Source: CAZKTO01 sp964555685 (GTDB taxonomy: Bacteria > Chloroflexota > Dehalococcoidia > SHYB01). From it: a stretch of DNA of 35,983 bases. A program made the translations under genes and the position numbers. Of this stretch, positions 1-7,309 are shown in pieces. Location: contig CAZKTO010000026.1 of assembly GCA_964555685.1 (NCBI GenBank), positions 1 to 35,983 on the forward strand. The letters run 5' to 3'. The notes beneath the pieces are model-generated. The model worked only from the letters and a program-made list of their open reading frames with translations, did no database searches and was not told where the DNA came from. Position 1 is the first letter of the stretch. Each line of letters opens with the position of its first letter.

Positions 1-621
1 GTCCGGCCCGTCGCCCTGGTGAACTCGGTGAACCCGCACCGGATCGAGGGCCAGAAGACAGCGGCCTTCGAGATCGTGGACGTCCTGGGCGACGCCCCGC
101 ACCTCCTGTGCATCCCCGTGGGCAACGCCGGCAACATCACCGCCTACTGGAAAGGCTTCAAGGAGTACCACGAGCTGGGCAGGGCGACGCGCCGGCCCCG
201 CATGATGGGCTTCCAGGCCGAGGGGGCGGCGCCCATCGTCCGCGGCCACCCCATCGAGGTGCCGGAGACCATCGCCACGGCCATCCGCATCGGCAACCCG
301 GCGAGCTGGAAGGGCGCGGTGGCCGCCCGGGACGAGTCCGGCGGCGCCATCGATATGGTGACCGACGCCGAGATCCTGGAGGCCTACCGGCTCCTGGCCC
401 GCCACGAGGGGGTCTTCGCCGAGCCGGCCTCGGCCGCCGCCGTCGCCGGGCTCATGAAGCTCGCGCGCCAGGGCGCCGGCCTGGACGACAAGACCGTCGT
501 CTGCGTCATCACCGGCACCGGGCTCAAGGACCCGGAGACGGCGACGCAGCATATCCCAGCCGACCTGGTCGAGACCGCTGCGGACCTGGAGTCCGTCGAG
601 GCGGTCCTGGGCTACCGGTAG
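1..621 (+). CDS. thrC: Threonine synthase, C-terminal part (partial at window edge)
   Basis: The reading frame is open from base 1 and ends at TAG 619-621, so the 5' part lies outside the window. About 206 residues are visible. They carry the PLP-enzyme fold-type II features of threonine synthase: the glycine-rich phosphate-binding loop GNAGNITAYW, the family segment MMGFQAEGAAPIVRG, and the C-terminal ITGTGLKDPE. The enzyme converts O-phosphohomoserine to threonine with pyridoxal phosphate in the cytoplasm. The family call follows from these motifs. The lysine that binds PLP lies upstream of the visible part and cannot be checked. The next gene, folE, starts about 100 bases downstream on the same strand. 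Other fold-type II enzymes such as threonine dehydratase are less likely given the GTGLKDP ending. Confidence 0.9.
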   Translation, partial: VRPVALVNSVNPHRIEGQKTAAFEIVDVLGDAPHLLCIPVGNAGNITAYWKGFKEYHELGRATRRPRMMGFQAEGAAPIVRGHPIEVPETIATAIRIGNPASWKGAVAARDESGGAIDMVTDAEILEAYRLLARHEGVFAEPASAAAVAGLMKLARQGAGLDDKTVVCVITGTGLKDPETATQHIPADLVETAADLESVEAVLGYR

Positions 622-728
622 CCTCCTCTTTCCAATAACCATCGGGGCCGGCGCGATGCTTGTGCCCCCAAGCGTCTTCTGGTAGATTGGGGCGTTCGCG
701 GGCTGCGTGGCCCAGCGGGATGCATGCC

Positions 729-1310
729 ATGACGTACGAAGCTGATTGGTTGGATCTGAAAGCTATCCAGGATGCGGTGAGGCAGATCATCAAGGCGGTG
801 GGCGACGACCCGCGCCGGGAGGGTCTGGCCGAGACGCCCCTGCGCATCGCCGAGATGTACCGCGAGATCTTCGCGGGCATCCAGGCCGATCCCGTCGCCG
901 AGCTCACCGTGGGCTTCGAGGAGGGCCACCAGGAGATGGTGGTCCTCAAGGACATCCCCTTCTACTCCATGTGCGAGCACCACCTCCTGCCCTTCTTCGG
1001 AACGGTGGCGGTGGGCTATCTGCCTAACGGGCGCCTCGTCGGCATCAGCAAGCTCGCCCGCGTCGTCGAGATCTTCGCCAAGCGCCCGCAGCTCCAGGAG
1101 CGAATGACCTCCCAGATCGCCGATACCATCGCCAGCGCGCTCCAGCCGCAGGGCGTGGCCGTCGTCGTCCGGGCCGAGCACCTCTGCATCACCATGCGCG
1201 GCATCAAGAAGCCGGGCGCCCAGATGGTCACCTCGGCCGTCCGCGGCTGCTTCGAGTCCAACCAGGGCACCCGGGCCGAGTTCCTCGCCCTCCTCAACGA
1301 CCAGCGGTGA
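729..1310 (+). CDS. folE: GTP cyclohydrolase I
   Basis: This 193-residue protein matches the usual length of bacterial FolE. It opens GTP to 7,8-dihydroneopterin triphosphate, the first step of folate/pterin synthesis, in the cytoplasm. The zinc site is complete: C82 and H85 in MCEHHLLPF and C153 in AEHLCITMRG, followed by KKPGAQMVTSAVRG, which is typical of the family. ATG 729 was chosen over an in-frame ATG at 720 and a TTG at 660 because a GCGGGA-like sequence at 715-720 is well spaced from 729; 720 remains possible. The stop TGA 1308-1310 overlaps the GTG of the next gene, so the two are probably translationally coupled. Confidence 0.96.
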   Translation: MTYEADWLDLKAIQDAVRQIIKAVGDDPRREGLAETPLRIAEMYREIFAGIQADPVAELTVGFEEGHQEMVVLKDIPFYSMCEHHLLPFFGTVAVGYLPNGRLVGISKLARVVEIFAKRPQLQERMTSQIADTIASALQPQGVAVVVRAEHLCITMRGIKKPGAQMVTSAVRGCFESNQGTRAEFLALLNDQR

Positions 1311-2284
1311 CGCTCCAGGTCCGGGAGGAGACGTTCGACTCCCTGGAGCCGGGGTGGCGCGCCCTGGCGCCCCGGGCCGCTACGGGCTCCGTCTTCACCC
1401 ACCCCTCGTGGCTGCGGGCGTGGTGGTCCGTCCTGCGCACGTCCGAGGAGCTGCGCCTGCTCTCCTTCCGCGAAGGCGGCGAGCTCCTGGGCATCGCCCC
1501 CCTCATGGGCAGCGGCGGGGCCGTGCGCTTCATCGCGACCTCGGACGTGTGCGACTACCACGATGTGGTGGCCGCGCCCGGCGCCCTCGAGGCCTGCCTG
1601 CGCGCGCTCCTGGAGCACGCCGAGGGCTGCGGCTGGCAGACGCTGGAGCTCGACGGGCTCGTCCAGGGCACGCCCACCCTGGCGATGCTCCCGGACCTGG
1701 CCCGCCAGCGGGAGTGGCGCGCCGAGCAGGGTCCCGACGGCTCCAGCCCCACCAAGGCCCTGCCTGCCACCTGGGACGACTACTTGCAGGGGCTCGACGG
1801 CAAGGACCGGCACGAGCTGCGGCGCAAGCTGCGCCGCCTGAGCGCCGCCGGCCAGGTCCGCGTCGAAACGGCCACGGCCCCCGCTGATCTGCCCGAGCGC
1901 TTGCCGCTCTTTCTGGACCTGCTCAAACAGAGCCGGGAGGAGAAGGCCCAGTTCATGACGCTGGAGCGCGAGCGCTTCTTCTACCGCCTGGCGGAGGCCA
2001 TGGCGGCCGAAGGCCTCCTGCGCCTCTATTTCCTGGAGCTGGATGGGGCGAAGGTGGCCGCGTCCCTCTGCTTCGACTACGGCGGCGCCGTCCTCCTTTA
2101 CAACAGCGGGTACAATACGAGATACGCGCCGCTGAGCGCCGGGTTGCTCCTGAAGGCCCTCGTCCTCAAAGAGGCCATCGAACGAGGGCGGCGGGTCTTC
2201 CATTTCCTTCGCGGCGCGGAGGCGTATAAGTACGACCTGGGTGCGGAGGACACGCAGCTCTTCCGGCTGACCCTTCGCCGGTAG
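1307..2284 (+). CDS. GNAT-superfamily acyltransferase of the FemAB/CelD (Acetyltransf_6) type
   Basis: This 325-residue protein begins at GTG 1307, overlapping the folE stop. The N-terminal part has the pattern TGSVFTHPSWLRAWW. The centre carries GKDRHELRRKLRRL, and the C-terminal half has a second GNAT-like fold with LYFLELDGAKVAASLC and LRGAEAYKYDLG. This arrangement is that of the CelD/BioF2-like proteins often found with polysaccharide or lipid-glycan genes. The substrate is unknown. The neighbouring glycosyltransferase 94 bases downstream suggests a joint role in modifying a surface glycan or glycolipid, but this is inference. The coupling to folE may be no more than compact packing. Confidence 0.8.
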   Translation: MTLQVREETFDSLEPGWRALAPRAATGSVFTHPSWLRAWWSVLRTSEELRLLSFREGGELLGIAPLMGSGGAVRFIATSDVCDYHDVVAAPGALEACLRALLEHAEGCGWQTLELDGLVQGTPTLAMLPDLARQREWRAEQGPDGSSPTKALPATWDDYLQGLDGKDRHELRRKLRRLSAAGQVRVETATAPADLPERLPLFLDLLKQSREEKAQFMTLERERFFYRLAEAMAAEGLLRLYFLELDGAKVAASLCFDYGGAVLLYNSGYNTRYAPLSAGLLLKALVLKEAIERGRRVFHFLRGAEAYKYDLGAEDTQLFRLTLRR

Positions 2285-2378
2285 CCCCGACCTGTCGGTG
2301 GCAGCGCATCCTGGGACGCCGGATGTGCATCATAAGACGTGGGTCTCGGCGCTTCGCCGCTGCGAAAGGAGTCGCCAG

Positions 2379-3605
2379 GTGAGGGTCGCGTTCGTCAGCG
2401 TGCACGGCTGTCCCCTGGCCCGCCTGGGCGAGCGGGACACGGGCGGGATGAATGTCTTCCTGCGGGAGGCCGCCAGGGCGCTGGACCGCCGCGGCGTCTG
2501 CGTCGATATCTTCACGCGCACCCACGATCCCAAGGACCCGCAGGTCGTCCCCATCGGCGAGCACGCGAGGGTGGTCCACCTCCGAGCGGGTCCCCTGGGC
2601 GCGCCCAAGAAGGCCCTCTACGACTGGCTCCCCGAGTTCTCCAGGGAGCTGGACGCCTTCCTCGCGGCCGAGCAGCGCCGGTACGACCTGGTCCACGGCC
2701 ACTACTGGCTCTCCGGCCCCGCGACCTTGGCCCTGGCCGAGCGGTGGGGCGCGCCCGCCATCGCCAGCTTCCACACCCTGGGCAAGGTCCAGCGCCTCGT
2801 CCGCGCCGGTGAGCCCGACGCCGGGCAGCGCATCGCCACCGAGCAGATGGTGGCGGACCGCGCGGCGCGCATCGTCGCGGGGAGCCCCAGCGAGCGGGAG
2901 CAGCTCACCTGGCTCTACGGCGCCGACCCGGAGCGGTGCGCCATCGTCCCCTGCGGCTTCGACGAGGAGCTCTTCCGGCCTCTGGACCGGGCCCAGGCGC
3001 GCCAGGCCCTGGGCCTCACCGGCAAGAAGGTCGTCCTCTTCGTGGGCCGGATGGAGCCCATCAAAGGGATCGATATCCTGCTGCGCGCCGTCGCCGCCAT
3101 GGACGGCCGGGACGACGTCCAGATCGTGATCATCGGCGGCGCCCAGGGAGACCCGGAGCTCGAGCGGCTCGTCCAGATGGCCGGCCAGCTCGGCATCGGG
3201 GAGCGGCTGCTGTTCCTGGGGACCGTCGACCAGGCGCGCCTCCCGGCCTACTACAGCGCCGCCGACGTCTGCGTCGCCCCATCGTTCTACGAGACCTTTG
3301 GCATGGTGGCGCTGGAGGCCATGGCCTGCGGCACCCCCGTCATCGCCGCCCGCGTCGGCGGGCTCCAGGCGACGGTGGTGGACGGCGAGACGGGCTATCT
3401 GGTGCCCTGGCACTGCCCCGAGCCCTACGCCGAGCGGCTGGAGATGATCCTGGGCAACGACTCGCTGCGGGAGAGTCTCGGCAGGGCGGCCCGCCTCTCC
3501 ATGCGGCGCTTCACCTGGTCGCACGTGGCCGGACGGCTCCTCGAGGTCTACGAGCAGGCCCTGGGCTCCGAGGCCGGCCGTCTCGAGCCCGTCCCCTGCG
3601 TCTGA
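2379..3605 (+). CDS. GT4-family glycosyltransferase, MshA / sucrose-phosphate-synthase-like subgroup
   Basis: The 408-residue protein has the two Rossmann-like halves of a GT-B retaining glycosyltransferase. The N-terminus shows RDTGGMNVFLREAARAL, close to the DAGGMNVY signature of MshA and related enzymes. The C-terminal donor domain has VGRMEPIKGIDILL and the E-x7-E motif in SFYETFGMVALEAMACG. GTG 2379 is preferred over a GTG at 2298 because AAGGAG (2366-2371) sits seven bases upstream and because the protein then starts directly with the first beta strand (VRVAFVSVHG). A UDP- or other NDP-sugar donor is likely. The acceptor is unknown, and mycothiol synthesis is not supported because no mshB or mshC is seen. 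Confidence 0.85.
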   Translation: MRVAFVSVHGCPLARLGERDTGGMNVFLREAARALDRRGVCVDIFTRTHDPKDPQVVPIGEHARVVHLRAGPLGAPKKALYDWLPEFSRELDAFLAAEQRRYDLVHGHYWLSGPATLALAERWGAPAIASFHTLGKVQRLVRAGEPDAGQRIATEQMVADRAARIVAGSPSEREQLTWLYGADPERCAIVPCGFDEELFRPLDRAQARQALGLTGKKVVLFVGRMEPIKGIDILLRAVAAMDGRDDVQIVIIGGAQGDPELERLVQMAGQLGIGERLLFLGTVDQARLPAYYSAADVCVAPSFYETFGMVALEAMACGTPVIAARVGGLQATVVDGETGYLVPWHCPEPYAERLEMILGNDSLRESLGRAARLSMRRFTWSHVAGRLLEVYEQALGSEAGRLEPVPCV

Positions 3606-3648
3606 GGCCGGCGCCGGGTCTCGCGCTCCGAGGGTTGTCCTGGAAGGG

Positions 3649-3665
3649 ACAGGCTCTGAGCCTGT
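3649..3665. terminator. Hairpin downstream of the glycosyltransferase gene
   Basis: ACAGGCTC and GAGCCTGT form a perfect 8-bp inverted repeat around a single central T; one further G-C pair extends it. It begins 43 bases after the stop codon at 3605. There is no following T run, so it is either a weak terminator, an RNA-stabilising hairpin or a repeat remnant. The rest of 3606-3898 contains the tRNA-like fragment and weak promoter listed separately and no gene. Confidence 0.4.
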
Positions 3666-3740
3666 CTGGCCTCAAGGCACCTTGCGCCGGGTAATACCTG
3701 CAACATAATCGTGCCAGTGTGAGCATTGGCGAAAACGAGC

Positions 3741-3758
3741 GGTTCGAATCCTGTCTGG
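3741..3758 (+). other. tRNA T-arm-like fragment (possible attachment-site remnant), left copy
   Basis: The sequence GGTTCGAATCCTGTCTGG contains the canonical tRNA T-loop core GGTTCGAATCC. No complete acceptor stem, anticodon arm or CCA end can be found around it, so it is not a working tRNA. A near-identical copy (16 of 18 bases) lies in inverted orientation at about 4843-4860. The pair encloses the Abi-like gene. Genomic islands often insert into tRNA 3' ends and leave such fragments. Here that origin is inference. Confidence 0.4.
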
Positions 3759-3844
3759 TGGGTCTCTGTGGACAGTACTCGAACTGTCTGCGGCCTGACC
3801 TGGTGCCCAGGCTGAGGCAACTGCTAGATGCGCCGAGGTCACCT

Positions 3845-3873
3845 GTGTAATGGCGTCAGCACTGCCCTATAAT
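3845..3873 (+). promoter_or_regulatory. Possible promoter of the Abi-like gene
   Basis: A perfect TATAAT lies at 3868-3873, 25 bases before the GTG start at 3899. No good -35 box is visible at the right distance (GTGTAA at 3845-3850 is weak), so only the -10 element is well supported. Its AT-rich surroundings are part of the low-GC insert. Confidence 0.35.
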
Positions 3874-3898
3874 AATCTCAGTCCTATGATGAAAAAGT

Positions 3899-4768
3899 GT
3901 GGTGAAAGCTGTGGCCAGCAGCATCTCTGAAGTTACACGCCGAGCCATCATCGACTACATCATCGCGGCGGGAATCGATTGGGCGGGACGACTACAGGAG
4001 GATGACTTCTTAGCGCGCCTGTACGATCTTGCGAACCTTCCATCCACCGATGGTCGACTCAGCAACGCAGCAGGCGACATCCACCAGCATCGGATTGACT
4101 GGCATGACTGGGAGGACGACTGGGTATTCCATGATGCCCGTTTCAATCTGCTTCGGGCACCCGACGAGGAGTTCTTGAGGTTCCTCTGCGAGACGGTTCA
4201 CCCGGTCGTTCGGCCGGACACCGAGCGGAGCCAAGACATGGTAGCGGAATACAATCGGAAACTTAAAGCAGACGGATGGCACCTTGTTGAGGGGGAGCAG
4301 ATATCAGGGCGACCTGTATTCGTTGCCGAGAAACTGGGTGGCCGGACGGAGATCTTTGAACAGCCAACAGGTTGGCAGAAGGTTGACCGCCAGCTTCAAG
4401 AAGTGCGACTCCGTCTGGACACTGCAAACTCTGAAGAACAGTTTCAAGCAGTTGGCCTTCTCTCCCGAGAAGTTCTTATCTCTGTCGCGCAAGCCGTCTT
4501 TGATCCATCCCGGCATGGGGCGCTTGTTCCAGTTGACCCCAGTAGAACAGACGCCAAGAGAATGCTTGAGTCTATTTTCGAGAGCGAACTACTCGGTGCT
4601 GCCAACGAGGAGGCACGGACCCACGCCAAGGCAGCGTTAAGGCTTGCCCTAGCGCTTCAGCACAAACGAACAGCCGATTTCCGAATGGCGGCTCTTTGTG
4701 CGGAGGCTACGTCGTCAGTCGTAAATCTCCTAGCAGTTCTCAACGGCAGGCGGAGCCGCTCGCTGTAG
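3899..4768 (+). CDS. AbiJ-like abortive infection protein with HEPN-type C-terminus
   Basis: This 289-residue protein has two recognisable parts. Residues about 8-130 look like the AbiJ N-terminal domain type 3: SEVTRRAIIDYI, then FLARLYDLANLPSTDGR, AAGDIHQHRIDWHDW and FLRFLCETVHPVVRPD. Residues about 180-280 form a helical C-terminal region with the motif R248-x6-H255 (R-LALALQ-H). This fits the Rx4-6H signature of HEPN ribonucleases and the Abi C-terminal family. Such proteins are known anti-phage abortive-infection factors. RNA cleavage here is inference. GTG 3899 follows a poor ribosome site. Base composition is clearly more AT-rich than the flanking housekeeping genes, indicating transfer. 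It converges with the DUF6602-like gene across 261 bases. Confidence 0.75.
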   Translation: MVKAVASSISEVTRRAIIDYIIAAGIDWAGRLQEDDFLARLYDLANLPSTDGRLSNAAGDIHQHRIDWHDWEDDWVFHDARFNLLRAPDEEFLRFLCETVHPVVRPDTERSQDMVAEYNRKLKADGWHLVEGEQISGRPVFVAEKLGGRTEIFEQPTGWQKVDRQLQEVRLRLDTANSEEQFQAVGLLSREVLISVAQAVFDPSRHGALVPVDPSRTDAKRMLESIFESELLGAANEEARTHAKAALRLALALQHKRTADFRMAALCAEATSSVVNLLAVLNGRRSRSL

Positions 4769-4835
4769 GCCTATAGAAGGTAAGCAACAGAAGATAAATC
4801 ACCTGAATAGTGAAGCTCTGTTTATTGAACAAGGC

Positions 4836-4939
4836 TGGTGGGCCAAACGGGATTCGAACCACCCGGCCGCCCCACCATCATACAGCAGTCGAGCTTAGCC
4901 AAGGACAAGCTCAGCAATACCTGCACTACTTTTGGTCCC
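4836..4939 (-). other. tRNA-like sequence with CCA end, atypical or degenerate
   Basis: Read on minus, the segment starts GGGACCAAA and ends TTTGGCCCACCA, so the two ends can pair with one bulged or changed base and an encoded CCA follows. The 3' part has a T-arm-like GGTTCGAATCCCG. A hairpin GAGCTT/AAGCTC (plus strand 4891-4912) lies in the middle, but with a 10-base loop rather than a 7-base anticodon loop. At 104 nt it is long for a tRNA and its D arm is poor. It may be a degenerate tRNA, a tRNA fragment duplicated by integration, or a tRNA-like attachment site. A working tRNA is unlikely. Confidence 0.4.
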
Positions 4940-4953
4940 GGTAGCAGGTATTG
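4915..4953. repeat. Perfect 10-bp inverted repeat
   Basis: CAATACCTGC (4915-4924) and GCAGGTATTG (4944-4953) are exact reverse complements separated by 19 bases. AATACCTGCA also occurs near 3692 at the left edge of the insert, so this may be part of a recombination or protein-binding site. It partly overlaps the tRNA-like sequence. It could also act as a bidirectional terminator for the two convergent genes, although no T run follows. Confidence 0.45.
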
Positions 4954-5029
4954 GACGGCTTAAGGGGGGTTGACCTCTGCAACACCTGTAGATTCTAGGC
5001 CAGTCCGGCAGGCCTTTTCTAACACCGAA

Positions 5030-6004
5030 TCAAAAGTGAATGCTCCATTCATCAAACGCTATTCCATTACTCAGGTGTCCATTGTAAACTCGATCTCGGA
5101 TCGCCTCAGAGTATATGTCTATACCCCACAGGCGCGTTCTGCCACTTCCTCTGCCCAGTAAATTTGCTTTTCTAAAGTATTCCTCTAGCTGACGCATATC
5201 AGGGAAGGTCCAGGCAAGCTTTGAATACAGATAGGAGAGAAGAACGCCCAGCGGAGAGAAGTATTCCATTTGGTGTTCTTCCCATTTCGCACTCTGTTTG
5301 TCCTGTGATTTAGCATGGGCTACATACGCAGTATCCGCAGAACCATCAGGCCCGTAGACCTTTGCCATCGTGTCATCATAAGATGGCAATTTGGGACCAA
5401 AGTATGTCATCTTGCTAATGGCCCACGTTGCGAGGTCCGCAACGGTTAAAAAGTCGATGCATTCAATCGGATGTTTTACGACCTCATTATCTGCTCTCCA
5501 GAGCGCTTCGTTGACATTCTCTACCGGGCTCGACCTCTTGTTCTTCCAGGAGTGCGAGTGTGCCAAGAGCCCATAGATGATCGGCGAGTTCAATTCTTTG
5601 AATGGTGTACCCTGCCTCTTGGGAAGATTTCGCCGTATCTGGGCTGAAGTTTCGACGGCCTGTTTAACATGTTTAGCAAGAAGAGTGGTTTTACACTCGA
5701 ACGCTGCTGCAACCCCTCCTGATAGGAAGAGTTTCTTGTCAAGAAGGATTCTTGGGTATGAAGGGGAAAGCACCAGGACGTCTACTTGTGGGCTTACCCA
5801 GCCCGATTCGGTAATGATGCGGCCCTTTGTAACAACATAGAAATATGAAGGAAGCCACATCCGCAAGAGCGTAGCCCAGTTCTCTTCGCCTTGATCCCCG
5901 GCAGTACCTGGGTCTTCTTGAGCCCGCTTTCTTATGCGAGCATATTCCTCCTCAAGCAATTTTTGGGAGGAAATGACGAATTGATGGATGTCGTGCGCGA
6001 TCAT
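5030..6004 (-). CDS. DUF6602-like protein with PD-(D/E)XK nuclease-like signature
   Basis: This 324-residue protein shows a restriction-endonuclease-like pattern: acidic E40/E41 in GDQGEENWATLL, D75 in SPQVDVLVL, and E103-C-K105 in AAAFECKTTLL. This is the D...E-x-K arrangement of PD-(D/E)XK nucleases and of the DUF6602 family. Activity has not been shown for this protein; nuclease function is inferred. The start ATG at 6004 has GGGGAG a few bases upstream on minus, which decides it. GC content is far below the flanks, with codon use to match. It converges with the AbiJ-like gene, making a two-gene defence-like insert. No methyltransferase partner is present in the window. Confidence 0.65.
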   Translation of the reverse strand: MIAHDIHQFVISSQKLLEEEYARIRKRAQEDPGTAGDQGEENWATLLRMWLPSYFYVVTKGRIITESGWVSPQVDVLVLSPSYPRILLDKKLFLSGGVAAAFECKTTLLAKHVKQAVETSAQIRRNLPKRQGTPFKELNSPIIYGLLAHSHSWKNKRSSPVENVNEALWRADNEVVKHPIECIDFLTVADLATWAISKMTYFGPKLPSYDDTMAKVYGPDGSADTAYVAHAKSQDKQSAKWEEHQMEYFSPLGVLLSYLYSKLAWTFPDMRQLEEYFRKANLLGRGSGRTRLWGIDIYSEAIRDRVYNGHLSNGIAFDEWSIHF

Positions 6005-6052
6005 AAAGTCTCCCCTGAGACAGCCGTCGGATTCTTAGGACGACCTTGGCGA

Positions 6053-6083
6053 ATTATAACGCCTAGCCCCTACAGGTTGTCAC
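6053..6083 (-). promoter_or_regulatory. Probable promoter of the DUF6602-like gene
   Basis: On minus, a perfect TATAAT (plus 6053-6058) is preceded after 19 bases by GTGACA (plus 6078-6083), 5 of 6 to the -35 consensus. The start codon is about 50 bases downstream at 6004. The spacer is longer than ideal, and TGACAA with 18 bases is an alternative. An own promoter fits an autonomous insert. Confidence 0.55.
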
Positions 6084-6136
6084 CATGGTGAGGAGCAATA
6101 CTCTACAGTGGCTGTTGCATCGTATGCCCCTCTTGA

Positions 6137-6149
6137 CCAAGGACAAGCT
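6137..6149 (+). repeat. 13-bp direct repeat at the right edge of the insert
   Basis: CCAAGGACAAGCT occurs here and at 4899-4911, on either side of the DUF6602-like gene, and partly similar bases continue for a few positions. It may mark an insertion or recombination junction. A chance match of this length within 36 kb is quite possible, so the weight is low. The GC-rich chromosomal background resumes just after it. Confidence 0.3.
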
Positions 6150-6172
6150 TGCAAGACCTTGCGTGTCGTCCA

Positions 6173-7141
6173 TCACGAGGTGGGGAGGTACAGCCGCTTC
6201 TCGTAGAAGACGATCTCGCCCCGCGGGCGGAAGCCCGTCGCCTTGTAGAGCTCGACGGCAGGCGTGTTGTCGGCGTAGACCGTGAGCTCGATGGCCTGGG
6301 CCCCCCGGCGCGCCAGGGCCTGGATGCCCGCGAGGAGCATCGCCCGGCCCAGGCCGCGGCCGCGCATCTCCGGCAGCGCGCCGATCATCCAGATGATCCC
6401 CACCCGCTCTCCGTCCAGGGTCTCCAGCTTCGTCCAGCAGTAGGCGGCGGGCATCCCCTCGACCTCCAGGATGAGCGCGTCCTCGTAGCTGCCGCCTCCT
6501 ATCCGCAGGCGATAGTCCACCTCGGCGGGCGTGTTGGGCGCGAAGCCCCAGCTCCCGCCGAAGGCCCGGTTCTGGAGGTCCGCGATGAGGGCCGCCTCGC
6601 CCGGGCGCAGGCGGCGGACGGCGGGCGCGGGGCCGGACGCGGGCGCGCCCCGCTGGAGATCGGCGAGCTCCAGGCGCAGCTGCCACTGGCGGCGGGCCTC
6701 CGCGAACCCGGCGCGCTCCAGGAAGGCGATGGCGCCGCGGGCCTCGGGCGTCGTCTGGACGTGGGCCAGCCGGGCGCCCAGCGCCGCGCTATGACCGAGG
6801 GCGTGCTCCAGGAGGCGCGACCCGATCCCCAGGCGGCGGCGCTGGGGCGCCACGAGCCCCTCGATGATGGCGCGGCCGATGGCCAGCTCCGGCGCCACGA
6901 GGGCGTAGCCAGCCGCCTCGCCATCGGCCTCCGCGATGAAGCAGTCGCGCTCGGGACGGAGGCTGGGCTGGCGCAGGTGCTCCTCCGCGTCCCGGCCGGT
7001 GAAGGGCCGGCCCCGACTCGTCGGGGCCAGGCCCGCCTCGCGGATCAGGCGCGCGTAGACCGGGAGGTCCTGCCACGTGAACAGGCGAATGGAAAGCAAA
7101 GCGACGTCCTCGTTTCCCATCGGGGCGGCGAGAGCGACCAT
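6173..7141 (-). CDS. Tandem GNAT-domain N-acetyltransferase (mycothiol-synthase-like architecture)
   Basis: The 322-residue protein has two GNAT domains in a row. The first (about 17-155) has the acetyl-CoA loop LVAPQRRRLGIGSRLLEHAL. The second (about 175-320) has ALPEMRGRGLGRAMLLAG, then VYADNTPAVELYKATGF, the hallmark of the second helix/strand unit. This layout is shared with MshD and with several uncharacterised acetyltransferases. The substrate is unknown. The start at ATG 7141 lacks a clear ribosome site and an in-frame ATG lies at 7120. A GCCCCGAC palindrome (7009-7028) lies inside the first domain's coding region. It stands alone on minus, between the insert and the divergent ccm operon. 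Confidence 0.82.
   Translation of the reverse strand: MVALAAPMGNEDVALLSIRLFTWQDLPVYARLIREAGLAPTSRGRPFTGRDAEEHLRQPSLRPERDCFIAEADGEAAGYALVAPELAIGRAIIEGLVAPQRRRLGIGSRLLEHALGHSAALGARLAHVQTTPEARGAIAFLERAGFAEARRQWQLRLELADLQRGAPASGPAPAVRRLRPGEAALIADLQNRAFGGSWGFAPNTPAEVDYRLRIGGGSYEDALILEVEGMPAAYCWTKLETLDGERVGIIWMIGALPEMRGRGLGRAMLLAGIQALARRGAQAIELTVYADNTPAVELYKATGFRPRGEIVFYEKRLYLPTS
7009..7028. repeat. GCCCCGAC-NN-GTCGGGGC palindrome, inside the GNAT gene
   Basis: GGCCCCGACTCGTCGGGGCC is a 9-bp perfect inverted repeat with a two-base centre. It lies in coding sequence and encodes part of the peptide APTSRGRP in the acetyltransferase. It belongs to a family of at least five near-perfect and several degenerate copies in this window. 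Confidence 0.7.
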
Positions 7142-7231
7142 TCTAGCACCGGCCCGGCGAGCGGCCTCGCCGCGGCGCGCTCCGGTCGCCTACCCGCCCG
7201 ATGAAACCGGACGCTACTCCTGTTCGTTCCC

Positions 7232-7261
7232 TTGACTGGGGGTGTGTGAAAGCCGTAACAT
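7232..7261 (+). promoter_or_regulatory. Probable promoter of the cytochrome c maturation operon
   Basis: TTGACT (7232-7237, 5 of 6) and TAACAT (7256-7261, 4 of 6) are 18 bases apart. This places a start near 7268, about 40 bases before the first gene at 7310. It is the best sigma-70-like pair in the 168-base divergent gap and precedes eleven closely packed genes. Confidence 0.5.
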
Positions 7262-7309
7262 ACTGGATTCGGGGGGCCTGGCAGGGCCGCTCGCGCCGCA
7301 GAGGGGCCC

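Noticed and set aside
4836..4939. A functional tRNA gene or tmRNA 3' end
   Set aside because: The length is 104 bases, there is no 7-base anticodon loop with a proper stem, the D arm is poor, and the acceptor pairing is imperfect. No tmRNA 5' end or tag frame is found nearby.
3690..6160. Insertion sequence or prophage
   Set aside because: No transposase, integrase or phage structural gene is seen. Only the composition shift and possible junction repeats point to transfer.
2379..7141. Mycothiol synthesis (MshA-like glycosyltransferase plus MshD-like tandem GNAT)
   Set aside because: Only two broad-family members are present, they are on different strands with an insert between, and no mshB or mshC is visible.
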